A stretch of 64,000 nucleotides of DNA from Halobellus inordinatus (GCF_024464655.1 NZ_JANHAV010000005.1:124001-188000); one strand, 5' to 3'; positions 8,692-16,712 are shown, numbered from the stretch's first letter. Translations and numbers: made by a program. Notes: generated from the sequence alone by a model not told the origin.

Positions 8692-9615
8692 ATGCCACGA
8701 ATCGAATCGAAGGTTCGCACCCTCGTCTCCAAGGACGACGGGATGCGCGAGGCCGTCGAGACGGTCCTCGATCAGGCCGACGACGGCGAGGTCCGGTGGC
8801 TCGACGTGAAGGGCGACCTCACGTCCGGCCAGTGGGGCCGCCTCATCGAGAAAGAGATCCTCGTCGAAGGCGAGGAGGGGTTCCAACTGGCCGACGCCGA
8901 AGCGACCCGGGAGGGTCTGGAACCCGCTTCGAGCACGACCACCAGCGGGTCCGCCAGTAGCGCGTCGACGTCGGACTCCGACGACGAGTCGTCGTGGTCG
9001 ACCTACGACAAGGGCGCGGCCGTCGTCACGCTCGGGCTCTTCGTCGGCTACTCCTGGAAGCCCCTCCGGGACGTCATCGGCACGACGATGGACGTCGCGC
9101 TCGGACCGCTCGGAGAGATGCTTCCCTTCTACGCCGTCGTGATGATCCTCGCGCTGGCGACGGGGCTGTACTCGACGCTGCTGCAGGCGAACCTGATGGA
9201 TATGGACAAGATGTCCGCCTACCAAGAGCGGATGAAAGACATCCAGGAACGCCGGAAGGAAGCGAAGGAAGCCGGCGACGACGCCGCCCTCGACGCGATC
9301 CAGGAAGAGCAGATGGACGCGATGGGCGATCAGCTCGGGATGTTCAAAGAGCAGTTCCGGCCGATGGTGTGGATTATGTTCCTCACGATCCCGGTGTTCC
9401 TCTGGATGTACTGGGCGATCGGCGTCGGCCAGAACGCGACCGCACACGTTCCACTCGATCCGCTGGTGCTCCCGCTTCGCGGACAGGTCGCGTGGACCGA
9501 GTCCGTGATCGGTCCGATCCAGGCGTGGATTGTCTGGTACTTCCTCTGCTCGATGGGCTTCACCCAGATCATCCGCAAGAGCCTGAACATCGACATCTCG
9601 CCGACGACCTCCTGA
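8692..9615 (+). CDS. DUF106/EMC3-TMCO1 family membrane-protein insertase (YidC/Oxa1 superfamily)
   Basis: The protein is 307 aa. It has an acidic soluble N-terminus, a Ser/Thr/Asp-rich linker at about residues 82-102, then membrane segments (AAVVTLGLFVGYSW; FYAVVMILALATGLYSTLL; a segment after MVWIMFLTIPVFLWMYW; a C-terminal IVWYFLCSMGFTQII). Between the second and third membrane segments lies a charged coiled coil (MKDIQERRKEAKEAG). This three-TM core with a cytosolic coiled coil is the hallmark of archaeal DUF106 proteins. They belong to the Oxa1/EMC3 insertases that help place helices in the membrane. Confidence 0.9.
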   Translation: MPRIESKVRTLVSKDDGMREAVETVLDQADDGEVRWLDVKGDLTSGQWGRLIEKEILVEGEEGFQLADAEATREGLEPASSTTTSGSASSASTSDSDDESSWSTYDKGAAVVTLGLFVGYSWKPLRDVIGTTMDVALGPLGEMLPFYAVVMILALATGLYSTLLQANLMDMDKMSAYQERMKDIQERRKEAKEAGDDAALDAIQEEQMDAMGDQLGMFKEQFRPMVWIMFLTIPVFLWMYWAIGVGQNATAHVPLDPLVLPLRGQVAWTESVIGPIQAWIVWYFLCSMGFTQIIRKSLNIDISPTTS

Positions 9616-9693
9616 GCGGACACGACACGTCTGCCCTCACACGGCGTCGGCCGTAAAGACAACCTCTTTTACCCGCCTTCCCCCAGCAAGAGT

Positions 9694-10272
9694 ATGTTGT
9701 TGACCGTCTCTGGCCCCCCGGGGGCCGGCAAGAGTACTACCGTCACGGCTCTCGCGGAGGCGTTCGACCTCGAGCACGTGAGCGGCGGCGATATCTTCCG
9801 CGAACTCGCAGCCGAGCGCGGGATGACCGCCGTGGAGTTCAATCGGCTCGCCGAAGACGACGATCAAATCGACCGCGACCTCGACCGTCGGCTGCGAACC
9901 GTCGCACTCGAACGCGACGACGTCCTGCTGGAATCGCGGCTCGCCGGCTGGCTCGCGGGCGACGCCGCCGACCTCCGGCTGTGGCTCGACGCGCCGATCG
10001 AAGTCCGAGCCGCACGGATCGCCGAACGCGAAGACAAGCCGGCAGAGACTGCACTCGCAGAGACCCGCGAACGCGAGGAAAGCGAGGCGCTCCGGTACCA
10101 GGAGTACTACAGCATCGACATCTCCGATCTCTCCATCTACGACGTCGCGCTGAACACGGCCCGCTGGAGCGAGGAGGACGTCCCCGACATCCTGACGGCG
10201 GCAGTCGAGGCGTACGATCCGGCCGCAGACGAAGGAAAGTACCCCGTCGAGGGCGTCAGCTACGACTTCTAA
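9694..10272 (+). CDS. cmk: Cytidylate kinase
   Basis: This is an archaeal-type CMP kinase of 192 aa. The P-loop [10 protein letters not shown] (residues 7-16) is followed by [11 protein letters not shown], the NMP-binding helices, [12 protein letters not shown] and RIAEREDKP of the lid. It phosphorylates CMP/dCMP. An AT-rich stretch about 25-30 bases upstream ('CCTCTTTTACCC') is a likely promoter. It lies 15 bases before truB and is probably co-transcribed. Confidence 0.93.
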   Translation: MLLTVSGPPGAGKSTTVTALAEAFDLEHVSGGDIFRELAAERGMTAVEFNRLAEDDDQIDRDLDRRLRTVALERDDVLLESRLAGWLAGDAADLRLWLDAPIEVRAARIAEREDKPAETALAETREREESEALRYQEYYSIDISDLSIYDVALNTARWSEEDVPDILTAAVEAYDPAADEGKYPVEGVSYDF

Positions 10273-10287
10273 TCCGACCCTTCGACA

Positions 10288-11172
10288 ATGACATCACTCC
10301 GCGGACCCCCTGACGAACGCTCCGTCGACGAACTGCTGTCGTTTGGCGTCGTAAATCTCGACAAGCCACCCGGCCCGTCGGCGCATCAGGTGTCCGCGTG
10401 GGCCCGCGACCTGACGGGCGTCGACCGCGCCGCACACGCCGGAACGCTCGACCCGAAGGTGACGGGCTGTCTCCCCATCCTGCTCGGCGACGCGACGCGG
10501 CTGGCGCAGGTGTTTCTCGAAGGCGCCAAAGAGTACGTCGCAGTCTTGGAACTCCACGGCCCGGCACCCGCGGACCTCGACGCCGTACTCGCGGAGTTCG
10601 AGGGCGAGATCTATCAGAAGCCCCCACGCAAGAGCGCCGTCGCGCGTCGCCTCCGCTCCCGGGAGATCTACGACCTCGAACTGCTCGAAGTGAAAGACAG
10701 GCAAGCCCTGATCCGCATCCGTTGTGAGAGCGGGACGTACATTCGAAAGCTCTGTCACGACCTCGGGCTGGCGGCGGGGACCGGCGCACATATGGGTCAT
10801 CTCCGGCGGACCGGAACCGATCCCTTCGACGACAGAGATCTCGTTTCGACGGCCGACCTGACGGATGCGCTCGTCTTTGCCGAGGAGGGCGACGAGGAAC
10901 CGCTCCGCGACGTCGTCAGCCCGGCCGAACGAGCACTGACGCACCTCCCGCGACTCACCGTCGCATTCTCGGCCGCCGAACAGATCGCCGAGGGCGCACC
11001 GATCTATGCCCCCGGAATCGTCGACGTCGACGACGCCACAGCATCTGCGACCGACGGAACGCTCGTGGCGTGCTTCACCCCCGACGACGCAGCGGTGTGT
11101 CTCGGACGACTCGTCGGCGATCCCGACGCAGATATGGGCGAGGTCGTCTCGATCGAACGGGTACTCGTTTAA
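10288..11172 (+). CDS. truB: tRNA/rRNA pseudouridine synthase Cbf5/TruB
   Basis: At 294 aa the protein has the TruB catalytic motif AGTLDPKVTGCLPILLG with catalytic Asp, then KEYVAVLELHG, the IYQKPPRKSAVARRLR segment and GTYIRKLCHDLG. A C-terminal PUA-like region (APGIVDVD...DAAVCLGRL) follows. In archaea this enzyme (Cbf5) forms tRNA Psi55 alone or with Nop10, and serves H/ACA-guided rRNA modification. That links it functionally to the H/ACA-like RNA proposed at 32800. It ends shortly before tRNA-Pro. Confidence 0.94.
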   Translation: MTSLRGPPDERSVDELLSFGVVNLDKPPGPSAHQVSAWARDLTGVDRAAHAGTLDPKVTGCLPILLGDATRLAQVFLEGAKEYVAVLELHGPAPADLDAVLAEFEGEIYQKPPRKSAVARRLRSREIYDLELLEVKDRQALIRIRCESGTYIRKLCHDLGLAAGTGAHMGHLRRTGTDPFDDRDLVSTADLTDALVFAEEGDEEPLRDVVSPAERALTHLPRLTVAFSAAEQIAEGAPIYAPGIVDVDDATASATDGTLVACFTPDDAAVCLGRLVGDPDADMGEVVSIERVLV

Positions 11173-11292
11173 GCACTCGGAGCAGCTGTCGGGTCTTCGA
11201 TAGCGCGCGACCGTCACGTGTGAGCGACTGTCTTCCAGCGCGAGGAAACGAAGGACTTAACGGTGACAGCAGTCTCTGAACGAATGCACCCT

Positions 11293-11363
11293 GGGACCGT
11301 GGGGTAGTGGTATCCTCTGCCGATGGGGTCGGTAGGACCTGAGTTCGACTCTCAGCGGTCCCA
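11293..11363 (+). tRNA. tRNA-Pro(GGG)
   Basis: Acceptor GGGACCG (11293-11299) pairs with CGGTCCC (11356-11362), with discriminator A at 11363. The anticodon arm TGCCG-ATGGGGT-CGGTA gives anticodon GGG. The T arm contains GTTCGACTC. The 3' half of the gene borders the decaying accessory segment 11430-15300, the usual position for integrated archaeal elements. I found no repeat of the tRNA 3' end downstream. Confidence 0.94.
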
Positions 11364-11429
11364 TGGCCGATTTCTCCAAGAAGTTCGGGTAACAGTTGAA
11401 TTAGCCGTTAGTCTCGGGGGTGCGTCAGC

Positions 11430-11696
11430 GTGACGCCGCTCGACTTCGCAGCAAAACGCGACAGTGGCTCGGCCAGCTGGAAACGCGCCGATCCTGAAGC
11501 GGCACTAATCGAGCGGCTCTCGTGGGACACGTGGCTCGTCACACTCCCAGACGGCGACGATGTTCTGGGCGACAGCGACGTCCACGACGCGATCTTCGAC
11601 GCGATGGCGAACGCCGACGCGCCGATCGCGAAAGCCGTCGACGAGTACGTGGCCGGAAAGATGGCCGCGCACCGGTCGAGGGTGTACGAGGGATGA
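11430..11696 (+). CDS. Hypothetical protein of an integrated element (88 aa)
   Basis: From GTG 11430 the frame reads MTPLDFAAKRDSGSASWKRADPEAALIERLSWDTWLV and ends KMAAHRSRVYEG. It is the first gene after tRNA-Pro and overlaps the next frame by ATGA, a compact arrangement typical of haloarchaeal proviruses and plasmids. No domain is recognised. Confidence 0.6.
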   Translation: MTPLDFAAKRDSGSASWKRADPEAALIERLSWDTWLVTLPDGDDVLGDSDVHDAIFDAMANADAPIAKAVDEYVAGKMAAHRSRVYEG

Positions 11697-11963
11697 CGAC
11701 GCTGCCCGACTACAGCGGCGGCGTCGATCGCGACGACTGGCGCGAGTACGTCGTCGAGGATTCGCTGACGGGCTACCTGATCGACATCGCGGGATGCAAC
11801 GAGGTCAAAACGCGAAACGGCTGAAGTTGCTGTGCTGTCCGGTCTGCGGCAACTCGTGGATGTGCAGTGGGACGCGGAAGGCGAGAATCCGCTGGCCGCG
11901 CATCTCGAAGTCGCGCACGAGCCTGAAGACTTCGGCCTGTCAAAGCGAGGTGACCGCCAGTGA
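11693..11963 (+). pseudogene. Zinc-finger-type provirus gene with two apparent frameshifts
   Basis: Frame 1 starts at ATG 11693 (MTTLPDYSGGVDRDDWREYV...) and stops at 11824. Frame 2 continues with RLKLLCCPVCGNSW, giving a CPVCG zinc knuckle. Frame 3 resumes with NPLAAHLEVAHEPEDFGL and ends at 11963, supplying the H-X4-H pair. Read together, the three pieces form one C2H2-like protein of about 90 aa. Two indels near 11815 and 11850 therefore break the gene, unless they are sequencing errors. Confidence 0.65.
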
Positions 11964-12158
11964 CACTCAGAGAGTGTGTCGCTCGAATCGCACCAGCCAG
12001 CGAGGTGCACCCTGACCAGAAGATCGCGGGGTCGCTGACGGCTGAAGAGGCCGGCATCGCGCTGTTGGTTCTGTCTGGTCAGGAACGGCGAGTTCGAGAA
12101 GGCTGGCATCGTCGCCAACGCTGGTGCTGCCGAGGAGGTCGACGATGAGCCGGTCTGA
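11960..12158 (+). pseudogene. Small provirus gene with one apparent frameshift
   Basis: The frame from GTG 11960 reads MTLRECVARIAPASEVHPDQKIAGSLTAEEAGIALLVLSG and then becomes basic nonsense. A shift near 12075 restores a plausible acidic end, LVRNGEFEKAGIVANAGAAE, ending at the TGA at 12156-12158, which overlaps the next start. Composition changes sharply at the break. I do not recognise the product. Confidence 0.55.
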
Positions 12159-12372
12159 ACGCGTGGTCGGCGCGGCAGAGAACGTCGACCTCCGCGAAGC
12201 GGACGACGTGACGCCGTTCGATCGGGACGTCGACGACCGACGCGTCATCCCGGCGTACTGCTGTACGTGCGAGAAATCGACGACGATTCCCGCGGAATCA
12301 GGCCGGACGCGACGCTGGGAGTACGAGGAGCTGAACGCATCACACGTGGTCGATTACTGGAAGGAAGACTAA
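12145..12372 (+). CDS. Hypothetical provirus-type protein with CXXC
   Basis: The 75 aa protein reads MSRSERVVGAAENVDLREADD...VIPAYCCTCEKSTTIPAESGRTRRWEYEELNASHVVDYWKED. The CCTC motif could bind a metal, but only one pair is present. It overlaps both neighbours by a few bases and appears intact. Confidence 0.6.
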   Translation: MSRSERVVGAAENVDLREADDVTPFDRDVDDRRVIPAYCCTCEKSTTIPAESGRTRRWEYEELNASHVVDYWKED

Positions 12373-12487
12373 TGAGTACCACGCGTAGCGACGACCGCCG
12401 GAGAAGAAGGTCATCTACTGTACCGAGTGCGGCTCGGTCCACCCGCTCGACGCGCAGTGCAAACCGTGGGGTGACGAAGATGTCTGA
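12372..12487 (+). pseudogene. Frameshifted zinc-ribbon microprotein
   Basis: The start ATG at 12372 opens MSTTRSDDR. A one-base shift near 12400 then gives EKKVIYCTECGSVHPLDAQC, ending KPWGDEDV with the stop at 12485-12487. The shifted frame carries the CTECG...C metal-binding pattern expected of such small proteins, whereas the unshifted frame is Arg/Ser-rich. Its stop overlaps the ATG at 12480 of the next gene. Confidence 0.6.
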
Positions 12488-12497
12488 AAACGGAAAC

Positions 12498-12903
12498 GAT
12501 AGTCTGCGAGGAGTAGTTACTCAGATTCAGAGTGATGTGACACGACACCGTCAAATTAGGGTAATACTGAAGCTACCGACATCTGAGTCAGTTTTGGGCC
12601 GTGAAGTGAAGCGATCCACCACTCCCTGCAGCCACCTCTTCTTGATTCCGGCGGGAATCGATCACCGCTCCACAATTCGGACACTCGTAAGTGAGCGAAT
12701 TGGCGAAGACGTGGATAATCCAGTCTCCATTGATGTGGCTCTCGTGACCGCACGCAGGGCAATAGAGCGTCGCCTTGTCGGCCGGCTGTCGCTCAGTAGT
12801 GGAAGTAGATGGCGTCACTTCCATATATACTCCCCAGACGGGGATAACGGTGTCGTACTTCAGCACGAGCGCTGACTCGTTACTGACGGTAGGCAGGATA
12901 GTC
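12498..12903. mobile_element. Small insertion with 7 bp target duplication, carrying a zinc-ribbon gene
   Basis: Direct repeats GATAGTC at 12498-12504 and 12897-12903 bound 392 bp of lower-GC sequence. The only convincing gene inside is the minus-strand zinc-ribbon frame 12588-12824. The terminal inverted repeats are weak (TGCGAGGAGT... versus CTGCCTACCG...), and no transposase is present, so it would be mobilised in trans. Confidence 0.65.
12588..12824 (-). CDS. Zinc-ribbon protein, DUF8106-like (78 aa)
   Basis: The frame from ATG 12824 reads MEVTPSTSTTERQPADKATL, then YCPACGHESHINGDWII and YECPNCGAVIDSRR. This is a textbook two-knuckle zinc ribbon (CPACG and CPNCG) of a type common in haloarchaea, where I recall it as DUF8106. 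A TATATA directly precedes the start. It lies within the 392 bp insertion and runs opposite to the host genes, so it looks like passenger cargo. Confidence 0.75.
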   Translation of the reverse strand: MEVTPSTSTTERQPADKATLYCPACGHESHINGDWIIHVFANSLTYECPNCGAVIDSRRNQEEVAAGSGGSLHFTAQN

Positions 12904-13002
12904 CCAAAGACGGAGCCTCGCACTACTGCGAGGCGGTCAACGAGCGACTGCCGTACGCTGAACAGGACTGTGCGTACTGCCGGCGATACTTGGAGGTCAG
13001 CG

Positions 13003-13224
13003 ATGGCGACACGTAGCGACGATACGACGGCCTCGAAGCCGCCCGCGGTGATCGACGTGGACGTGGTCGGCGATCGTGTGCTGGCGACGGTCGACCGCGG
13101 CGACGTCTCGATCGTCGTCGGGGGACCAGCGGGGACCTCCGGCGAGGAGCTCAAGGAATTGCTCGGCGACGTGCCGGAGAAGATTGAGTTCGTCGCGGAA
13201 CTGTTCAACGGGGGCGATCGCTGA
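13003..13224 (+). CDS. Hypothetical provirus-type protein (73 aa)
   Basis: The protein starts MATRSDDTTASKPPAVIDVD and continues VVGDRVLATVDRGDVSIVVGGPAGTSGEELKELLGDVPEKIEFVAELFNGGDR. It is acidic and appears complete. Its stop overlaps the next start (TGATG). No domain is recognised. Confidence 0.6.
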   Translation: MATRSDDTTASKPPAVIDVDVVGDRVLATVDRGDVSIVVGGPAGTSGEELKELLGDVPEKIEFVAELFNGGDR

Positions 13225-13355
13225 TGGCGGCGTGTAACGCCGACGGCTGTGAGGAGCAAGCCATAGCGATCGTGATCGACGAGGATGGTTACCGGAACGC
13301 CTACCGCTGCCGGGGCTGCCTCGCGTCCGATCTCGACCTCGGAGGTTCTGACTGA
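13224..13355 (+). CDS. Zinc-finger microprotein (43 aa)
   Basis: This very small frame reads MAACNADGCEEQAIAIVIDE followed by DGYRNAYRCRGCLASDLDLGGSD. The two cysteine pairs CNADGC and CRGC could form a single zinc site. The TGATG overlap with the gene upstream supports real translation. Function unknown. Confidence 0.55.
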   Translation: MAACNADGCEEQAIAIVIDEDGYRNAYRCRGCLASDLDLGGSD

Positions 13356-13432
13356 TCGAGTAGCCCTGGGGTAAAATAGACGGACAATTCCGCGCTAACA
13401 AGATTTATTCCGTCTCATCTCGTACGGCGCGT

Positions 13433-14008
13433 ATGGAAGAACCGCGCGAGGAGCTGAAGGCCGACGCCGACGAGCGTGCCGAAGCACCCGACTTCGAGGC
13501 TCTGACTCCTCCGGAGGAGTTGGTGCGTGGCGACCGAACGCGGGACGACTTCTTCGACGCCGTCCTCGCCCTCGACAGTCCGGCAACGGCGAAGGAAGTC
13601 GCCGAGCTTGCGGGCCACGGTGTCGATGCCGCACGCGAGTACTTGGACTGGTTCGAGCGGATGGGGATCGTAACGCAGGTCACGGACTCACCAGCCACCT
13701 ACGAACGGAACCAGGAGTACCTGAACTGGCGACGGGTCCAGAAGCTCCGCCAGCAGTACGCTACTGACGAGCTTCTCGACTTTCTGAAGATGGAATCAGA
13801 GCGCGCAGAGACGTTGCAGAGCGAATTCGAAGTCGAGTCGCCGGACGAAATCTCGATTACACGCTATGCGAGCGAGACAGACCAATCCATCGAGGACGTC
13901 TGGGAACGCCTCTCTGCGTGGCAGACAGCCCGCCGTCGGGTGGCGCTGCTCGAACGAGCACTTACGACACGGTCCGGTGACGGTGCCGATATGCAGTCAG
14001 CGGTATGA
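13433..14008 (+). CDS. Winged-helix DNA-binding protein, possible antitoxin of the pair with the next gene
   Basis: The 191 aa product has a helix-turn-helix around residues 45-85 (DSPATAKEVAELAGHGVDAAREYLDWFERMGIV). A helical C-terminus follows (RRVQKLRQQYATDELLDFLKMESERAE), which is likely to mediate dimerisation. Similar haloarchaeal proteins are annotated DUF7342-type wHTH. It overlaps the downstream gene by ATGA, and AAGATTTATT at about 13400-13409 is a likely TATA box. The tight coupling to a small TumE-like protein suggests a toxin-antitoxin pair, with this as the repressing antitoxin. Confidence 0.7.
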   Translation: MEEPREELKADADERAEAPDFEALTPPEELVRGDRTRDDFFDAVLALDSPATAKEVAELAGHGVDAAREYLDWFERMGIVTQVTDSPATYERNQEYLNWRRVQKLRQQYATDELLDFLKMESERAETLQSEFEVESPDEISITRYASETDQSIEDVWERLSAWQTARRRVALLERALTTRSGDGADMQSAV

Positions 14009-14448
14009 GCGGCGACGACGAGAACGCGTCAGATTCACGTAGCGGTGCACCGATCGATTTCGACCGACTCGACGCGATCCGAGAGCGTTTCTCGGCTGGT
14101 GACCGCTTCGAGCGAATCGACGACCAGCCAGCGTTTGCGCCGGAACGACTGGTCGGGGTGTACGACCAGCGGTTCTACCCGGAACGAATTCGTGCTGCCC
14201 GCCTGGAGGTCGTCTGGTACGAAAACGGAGACTTCTCGATTCACTACCACGAGGAACACGAGCGTGGCGAGTTCGATCACAGATGGGACAGGCACCCATC
14301 CAGTCACAACACCCGTGACCACGTTCACCCGGGGCCTGATGCACCGACGCCCGGTGACGACGCGTCACATCCGGCTGATTGGCGAGACGTGCTCTCGACG
14401 GTTCTCTCGGAGATCGAAGCCCGGCAGCGTGCCTTCTGGGGCGAGTAG
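14005..14448 (+). CDS. TumE-like putative toxin
   Basis: The 147 aa protein contains RLEVVWYENGDFSIHYHEEH followed by FDHRWDRHPSSHNTRDHVHPGPDA and ends DVLSTVLSEIEARQRAFWGE. This His-rich pattern resembles, from memory, haloarchaeal proteins assigned to the TumE toxin family (formerly DUF6516). The many histidines and the central HNTRDH segment could be catalytic. The ATGA overlap with the HTH gene fits a two-gene module. The family call is from pattern memory only. Confidence 0.55.
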   Translation: MSGDDENASDSRSGAPIDFDRLDAIRERFSAGDRFERIDDQPAFAPERLVGVYDQRFYPERIRAARLEVVWYENGDFSIHYHEEHERGEFDHRWDRHPSSHNTRDHVHPGPDAPTPGDDASHPADWRDVLSTVLSEIEARQRAFWGE

Positions 14449-14552
14449 CGGAGGCTTCTGACCCCCCGTGATCGATCCGCGACTCTTCTTGCGCGATCGC
14501 TTGGAGCAGGTCGCTTGCGAGGTGGAGATGCAAGCGAGATATTCAGCAGACG

Positions 14553-14993
14553 TCAAACGCTATCGTTTCGAAACTGCAGTAGGTCCACTGTGACGGGGAG
14601 GTTGTCGAAGTCGTCGTCTGCGCCGACGACCAGTGTTGCGTTCTGCTCGTGTGCGAGCGTCACGGTGTGAGCGTCCGCGAGAGAGATGTGGCCATCGGCT
14701 TTGATTTCACCGGCGACCCGCCAATCCGCCCGATCAATTTGCAGACCGCGACGTTCCAGGGTACGGAGATCGCGGTCGGATTCCCGAAGGGATTCTTTCG
14801 TTGGCTTCCCCTCATCCGTCCCCTCGAAGCGCGCGATGAGATAGAAGATCTCGCTGGCGTTCGCCTCGGCGATCCGACCCGGCACACCTCCCGCAAAAAC
14901 ATCGGTCAGTAGATCGGCGACAGTATCGTGGCCGGGCTCACTGTAGAGGAACGCGATGATAGCCTCGGTGTCGAAAACGTAGCCCGAACTCAT
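14553..14993 (-). CDS. vapC: VapC-type PIN-domain ribonuclease toxin
   Basis: The 146 aa PIN domain shows the first acidic residue in YVFDTEAIIAFL, the conserved Glu in ANASEIFYLIARFEG, the ISLADAHTVTLAHE segment with the third acidic residue, and the terminal GADDDFDNL. These four acidic positions chelate Mg for RNA cleavage. It is coupled by a 4-base overlap to the AbrB-type antitoxin gene. It lies just after the TumE-like pair, in the accessory segment beyond tRNA-Pro. Confidence 0.92.
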   Translation of the reverse strand: MSSGYVFDTEAIIAFLYSEPGHDTVADLLTDVFAGGVPGRIAEANASEIFYLIARFEGTDEGKPTKESLRESDRDLRTLERRGLQIDRADWRVAGEIKADGHISLADAHTVTLAHEQNATLVVGADDDFDNLPVTVDLLQFRNDSV

Positions 14994-15298
14994 TCGTCGA
15001 CGTCCTCGTCCGCAGACGGACGAAGCCGTTCAGCGCGCTCATCTTCGCGGCGGCGTTCTTCGTCTTTGTGCTCGCGCACTTTGTCCAGCACCTCACCAGG
15101 CTCGTGCTCACCGGCGTGGATGCCGTGGAGTTCCTCAACCGAGGGAACAGGCTCGATGACGATGCGTCCCTCCTCTTCGTAGACGAATACTTCTCCCGGC
15201 GTTTCGATGCCGAACTTCTCACGCAGCGCTTTCGGAATCGTTGCTTGCCCTTTCTGCGAGACTTGTATCACTTGCTTAGCTTGGGTATTACTCGACAT
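14990..15298 (-). CDS. vapB: AbrB/MazE-fold antitoxin of the VapBC pair
   Basis: The 102 aa product begins MSSNTQAKQVIQVSQKGQAT and continues IPKALREKFGIETPGEVFVYEEEGRIVIEPV, the swapped-hairpin AbrB/SpoVT DNA-binding fold. The charged helical tail would wrap the toxin. As in most such modules it precedes the toxin, and the complex probably represses its own promoter. AT-rich promoter sequence lies at 15299-15340. Confidence 0.9.
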   Translation of the reverse strand: MSSNTQAKQVIQVSQKGQATIPKALREKFGIETPGEVFVYEEEGRIVIEPVPSVEELHGIHAGEHEPGEVLDKVREHKDEERRREDERAERLRPSADEDVDE

Positions 15299-15437
15299 TA
15301 TTTGTTGTACTATATTCTTCGTGTATTACTAAGCGTGTCGCCGATGAGATTCGGAACTCCGGACATCTCCGCGACGTACGGGTCCACACAACCGGCACGA
15401 GCTTCGAAAAAGAATGCCGTCCCGTGGAAGCTGACAG

Positions 15438-16712
15438 TCAGGGCTTGAACGGTGCCACCTTTGTACTCGTACCTTCGTCTTCGAGTTCGGTTTCGAAGTT
15501 GGAGATCGAGTTTCGAATTAATTTGTTGTTCTCCGCCACGGGTTCATACTCACTGCTCGTATCGTTGTTTTCCTTGTGTACAGCGACGCCGATCTGCCCT
15601 TCTGGGTCGGTTTCGCCTTTGAGGGTGTTGTTGACCACTTTGTTGTTGCTGACGGATGCGTCCATCTGGGTTAGCGCTCCTCCATACGGTTCGGTCACTG
15701 ACTCAAGCAGAGCCCCGTATTCCACCTTCTCCACCTCGTTGTTGGTGAATTGGTTTTTATCAGCAGATGCGTTGAACCATCCCCACGAACCGCACGATAG
15801 GCCGATATCAGCATCCTTGACAGTGTTCTGTTTAACACTCACACCATCGCTTTCGAATATGAGGATGCCGGCGGCAACAGGTCCCTCGTCGCTGTACCTG
15901 TTCCCAGTGACCTCGTTCTGATGGACGAGTCCCTCAGCTCCGAAGCCAATTTGGATTCCATTCGGACCCCAAGCCTCACCAATATCGCCTGAGGTTTCAA
16001 CCGTGTTATTTCGGACTTTGGCCGTTGGTGACGGGTGAGCGCCTCCGTCACCGTTTGCGCCGATGCCGCCCCTCTCGTAATCTCGGACAATGTTTCCAGT
16101 TATCTGAACGTCGGAGTCACCGTAAGCGAGGATTCCGAACGTCTCTTTCCCGCCAACACCGACGTTTTTGATAGTGTTTGAGTCGATGGTGCCGGACGCG
16201 TTCCGATACAGCACTGCGGGTTTGCGTCTTGCATCGGGCTGTTCTGACTGACCATCCAGGGTCAACCCCTCGATGTCGACGTCAATAGTGCCGGCTCCGC
16301 TGACATCCCCCGAATCCACTGTCCCGCCGAACGCGAAAACCATCGGCTCCCACGTTGGGCCGCTCTCCGCGATCGTGAAACTCTCCTTTGATGTTCCGGG
16401 CTTGATCGTCGGAGTCGTTCCCTCCACGGCTTTCAAATTCAGTGATTTGTTAATTACGAGCTGCTCGGCATAGGTTCCTCCGTCGATGCAGATCGTATCA
16501 CTCGACGAGGCAGATCCGATCGCGTCCTGGATCGAGGCGTAATCGTCTGGAACAGTAATATCACAATTTCCGTTTCCTTTCCCCTTCCCATTGCCGGGAC
16601 TCGCGAGTGCAGTACCAGTTAATCCGGAAACACTGACTGTGCCGATTGCTAGTGTTTTCAGTGTCTCTCTGCGGCCGAACGCCTTCGTTGTCGAATTGTC
16701 TTTTTCAGCCAT
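15438..16712 (-). CDS. Secreted right-handed beta-helix protein with Tat-type signal
   Basis: The 424 aa product has an N-terminal twin-arginine-like signal (FGRRETLKTLAIGTVSVSGL, then ALA). The mature part starts ITVPDDYASIQDAIGSASSSD and is typical of pectate-lyase-fold/NosD-like repeats. Repeated Asn-rich turns such as NTIKNVGVGGKETFGILAYGD and QNTVKDADIG mark successive coils. It is likely an extracellular carbohydrate-binding or lyase-like protein, but no catalytic residues can be assigned. Base composition is more AT-rich than neighbouring core genes, suggesting transfer. Confidence 0.75.
   Translation of the reverse strand: MAEKDNSTTKAFGRRETLKTLAIGTVSVSGLTGTALASPGNGKGKGNGNCDITVPDDYASIQDAIGSASSSDTICIDGGTYAEQLVINKSLNLKAVEGTTPTIKPGTSKESFTIAESGPTWEPMVFAFGGTVDSGDVSGAGTIDVDIEGLTLDGQSEQPDARRKPAVLYRNASGTIDSNTIKNVGVGGKETFGILAYGDSDVQITGNIVRDYERGGIGANGDGGAHPSPTAKVRNNTVETSGDIGEAWGPNGIQIGFGAEGLVHQNEVTGNRYSDEGPVAAGILIFESDGVSVKQNTVKDADIGLSCGSWGWFNASADKNQFTNNEVEKVEYGALLESVTEPYGGALTQMDASVSNNKVVNNTLKGETDPEGQIGVAVHKENNDTSSEYEPVAENNKLIRNSISNFETELEDEGTSTKVAPFKP

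Larger units (their letters stand above)
12480..13016 (+). pseudogene. Small Cys-rich provirus gene split by a 392 bp insertion
   Basis: The left piece starts at ATG 12480 (MSENGNDS) and the right piece (12897-13016) reads DSPKDGASHYCEAVNERLPY... and ends LEVSDGDT. Both pieces contain GATAGTC (12498-12504 and 12897-12903). Removing one copy plus the intervening bases joins them in frame into a 45 aa protein with a C...CXXC pattern. This is strong evidence for an insertion with a 7 bp target duplication. Confidence 0.75.

Noticed and set aside
12480-12875. Long plus-strand frame starting MSENGNDS and running through 12875
   Set aside because: Beyond 12504 it lies inside the 392 bp insertion and opposite the zinc-ribbon gene. 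The original continuation is the piece after 12903.
11364-16000. Duplicated 3' end of tRNA-Pro marking the end of an integrated element
   Set aside because: I looked for CAGCGGTCCCA and neighbouring T-arm sequence downstream and did not find it, so no attachment repeat is claimed.
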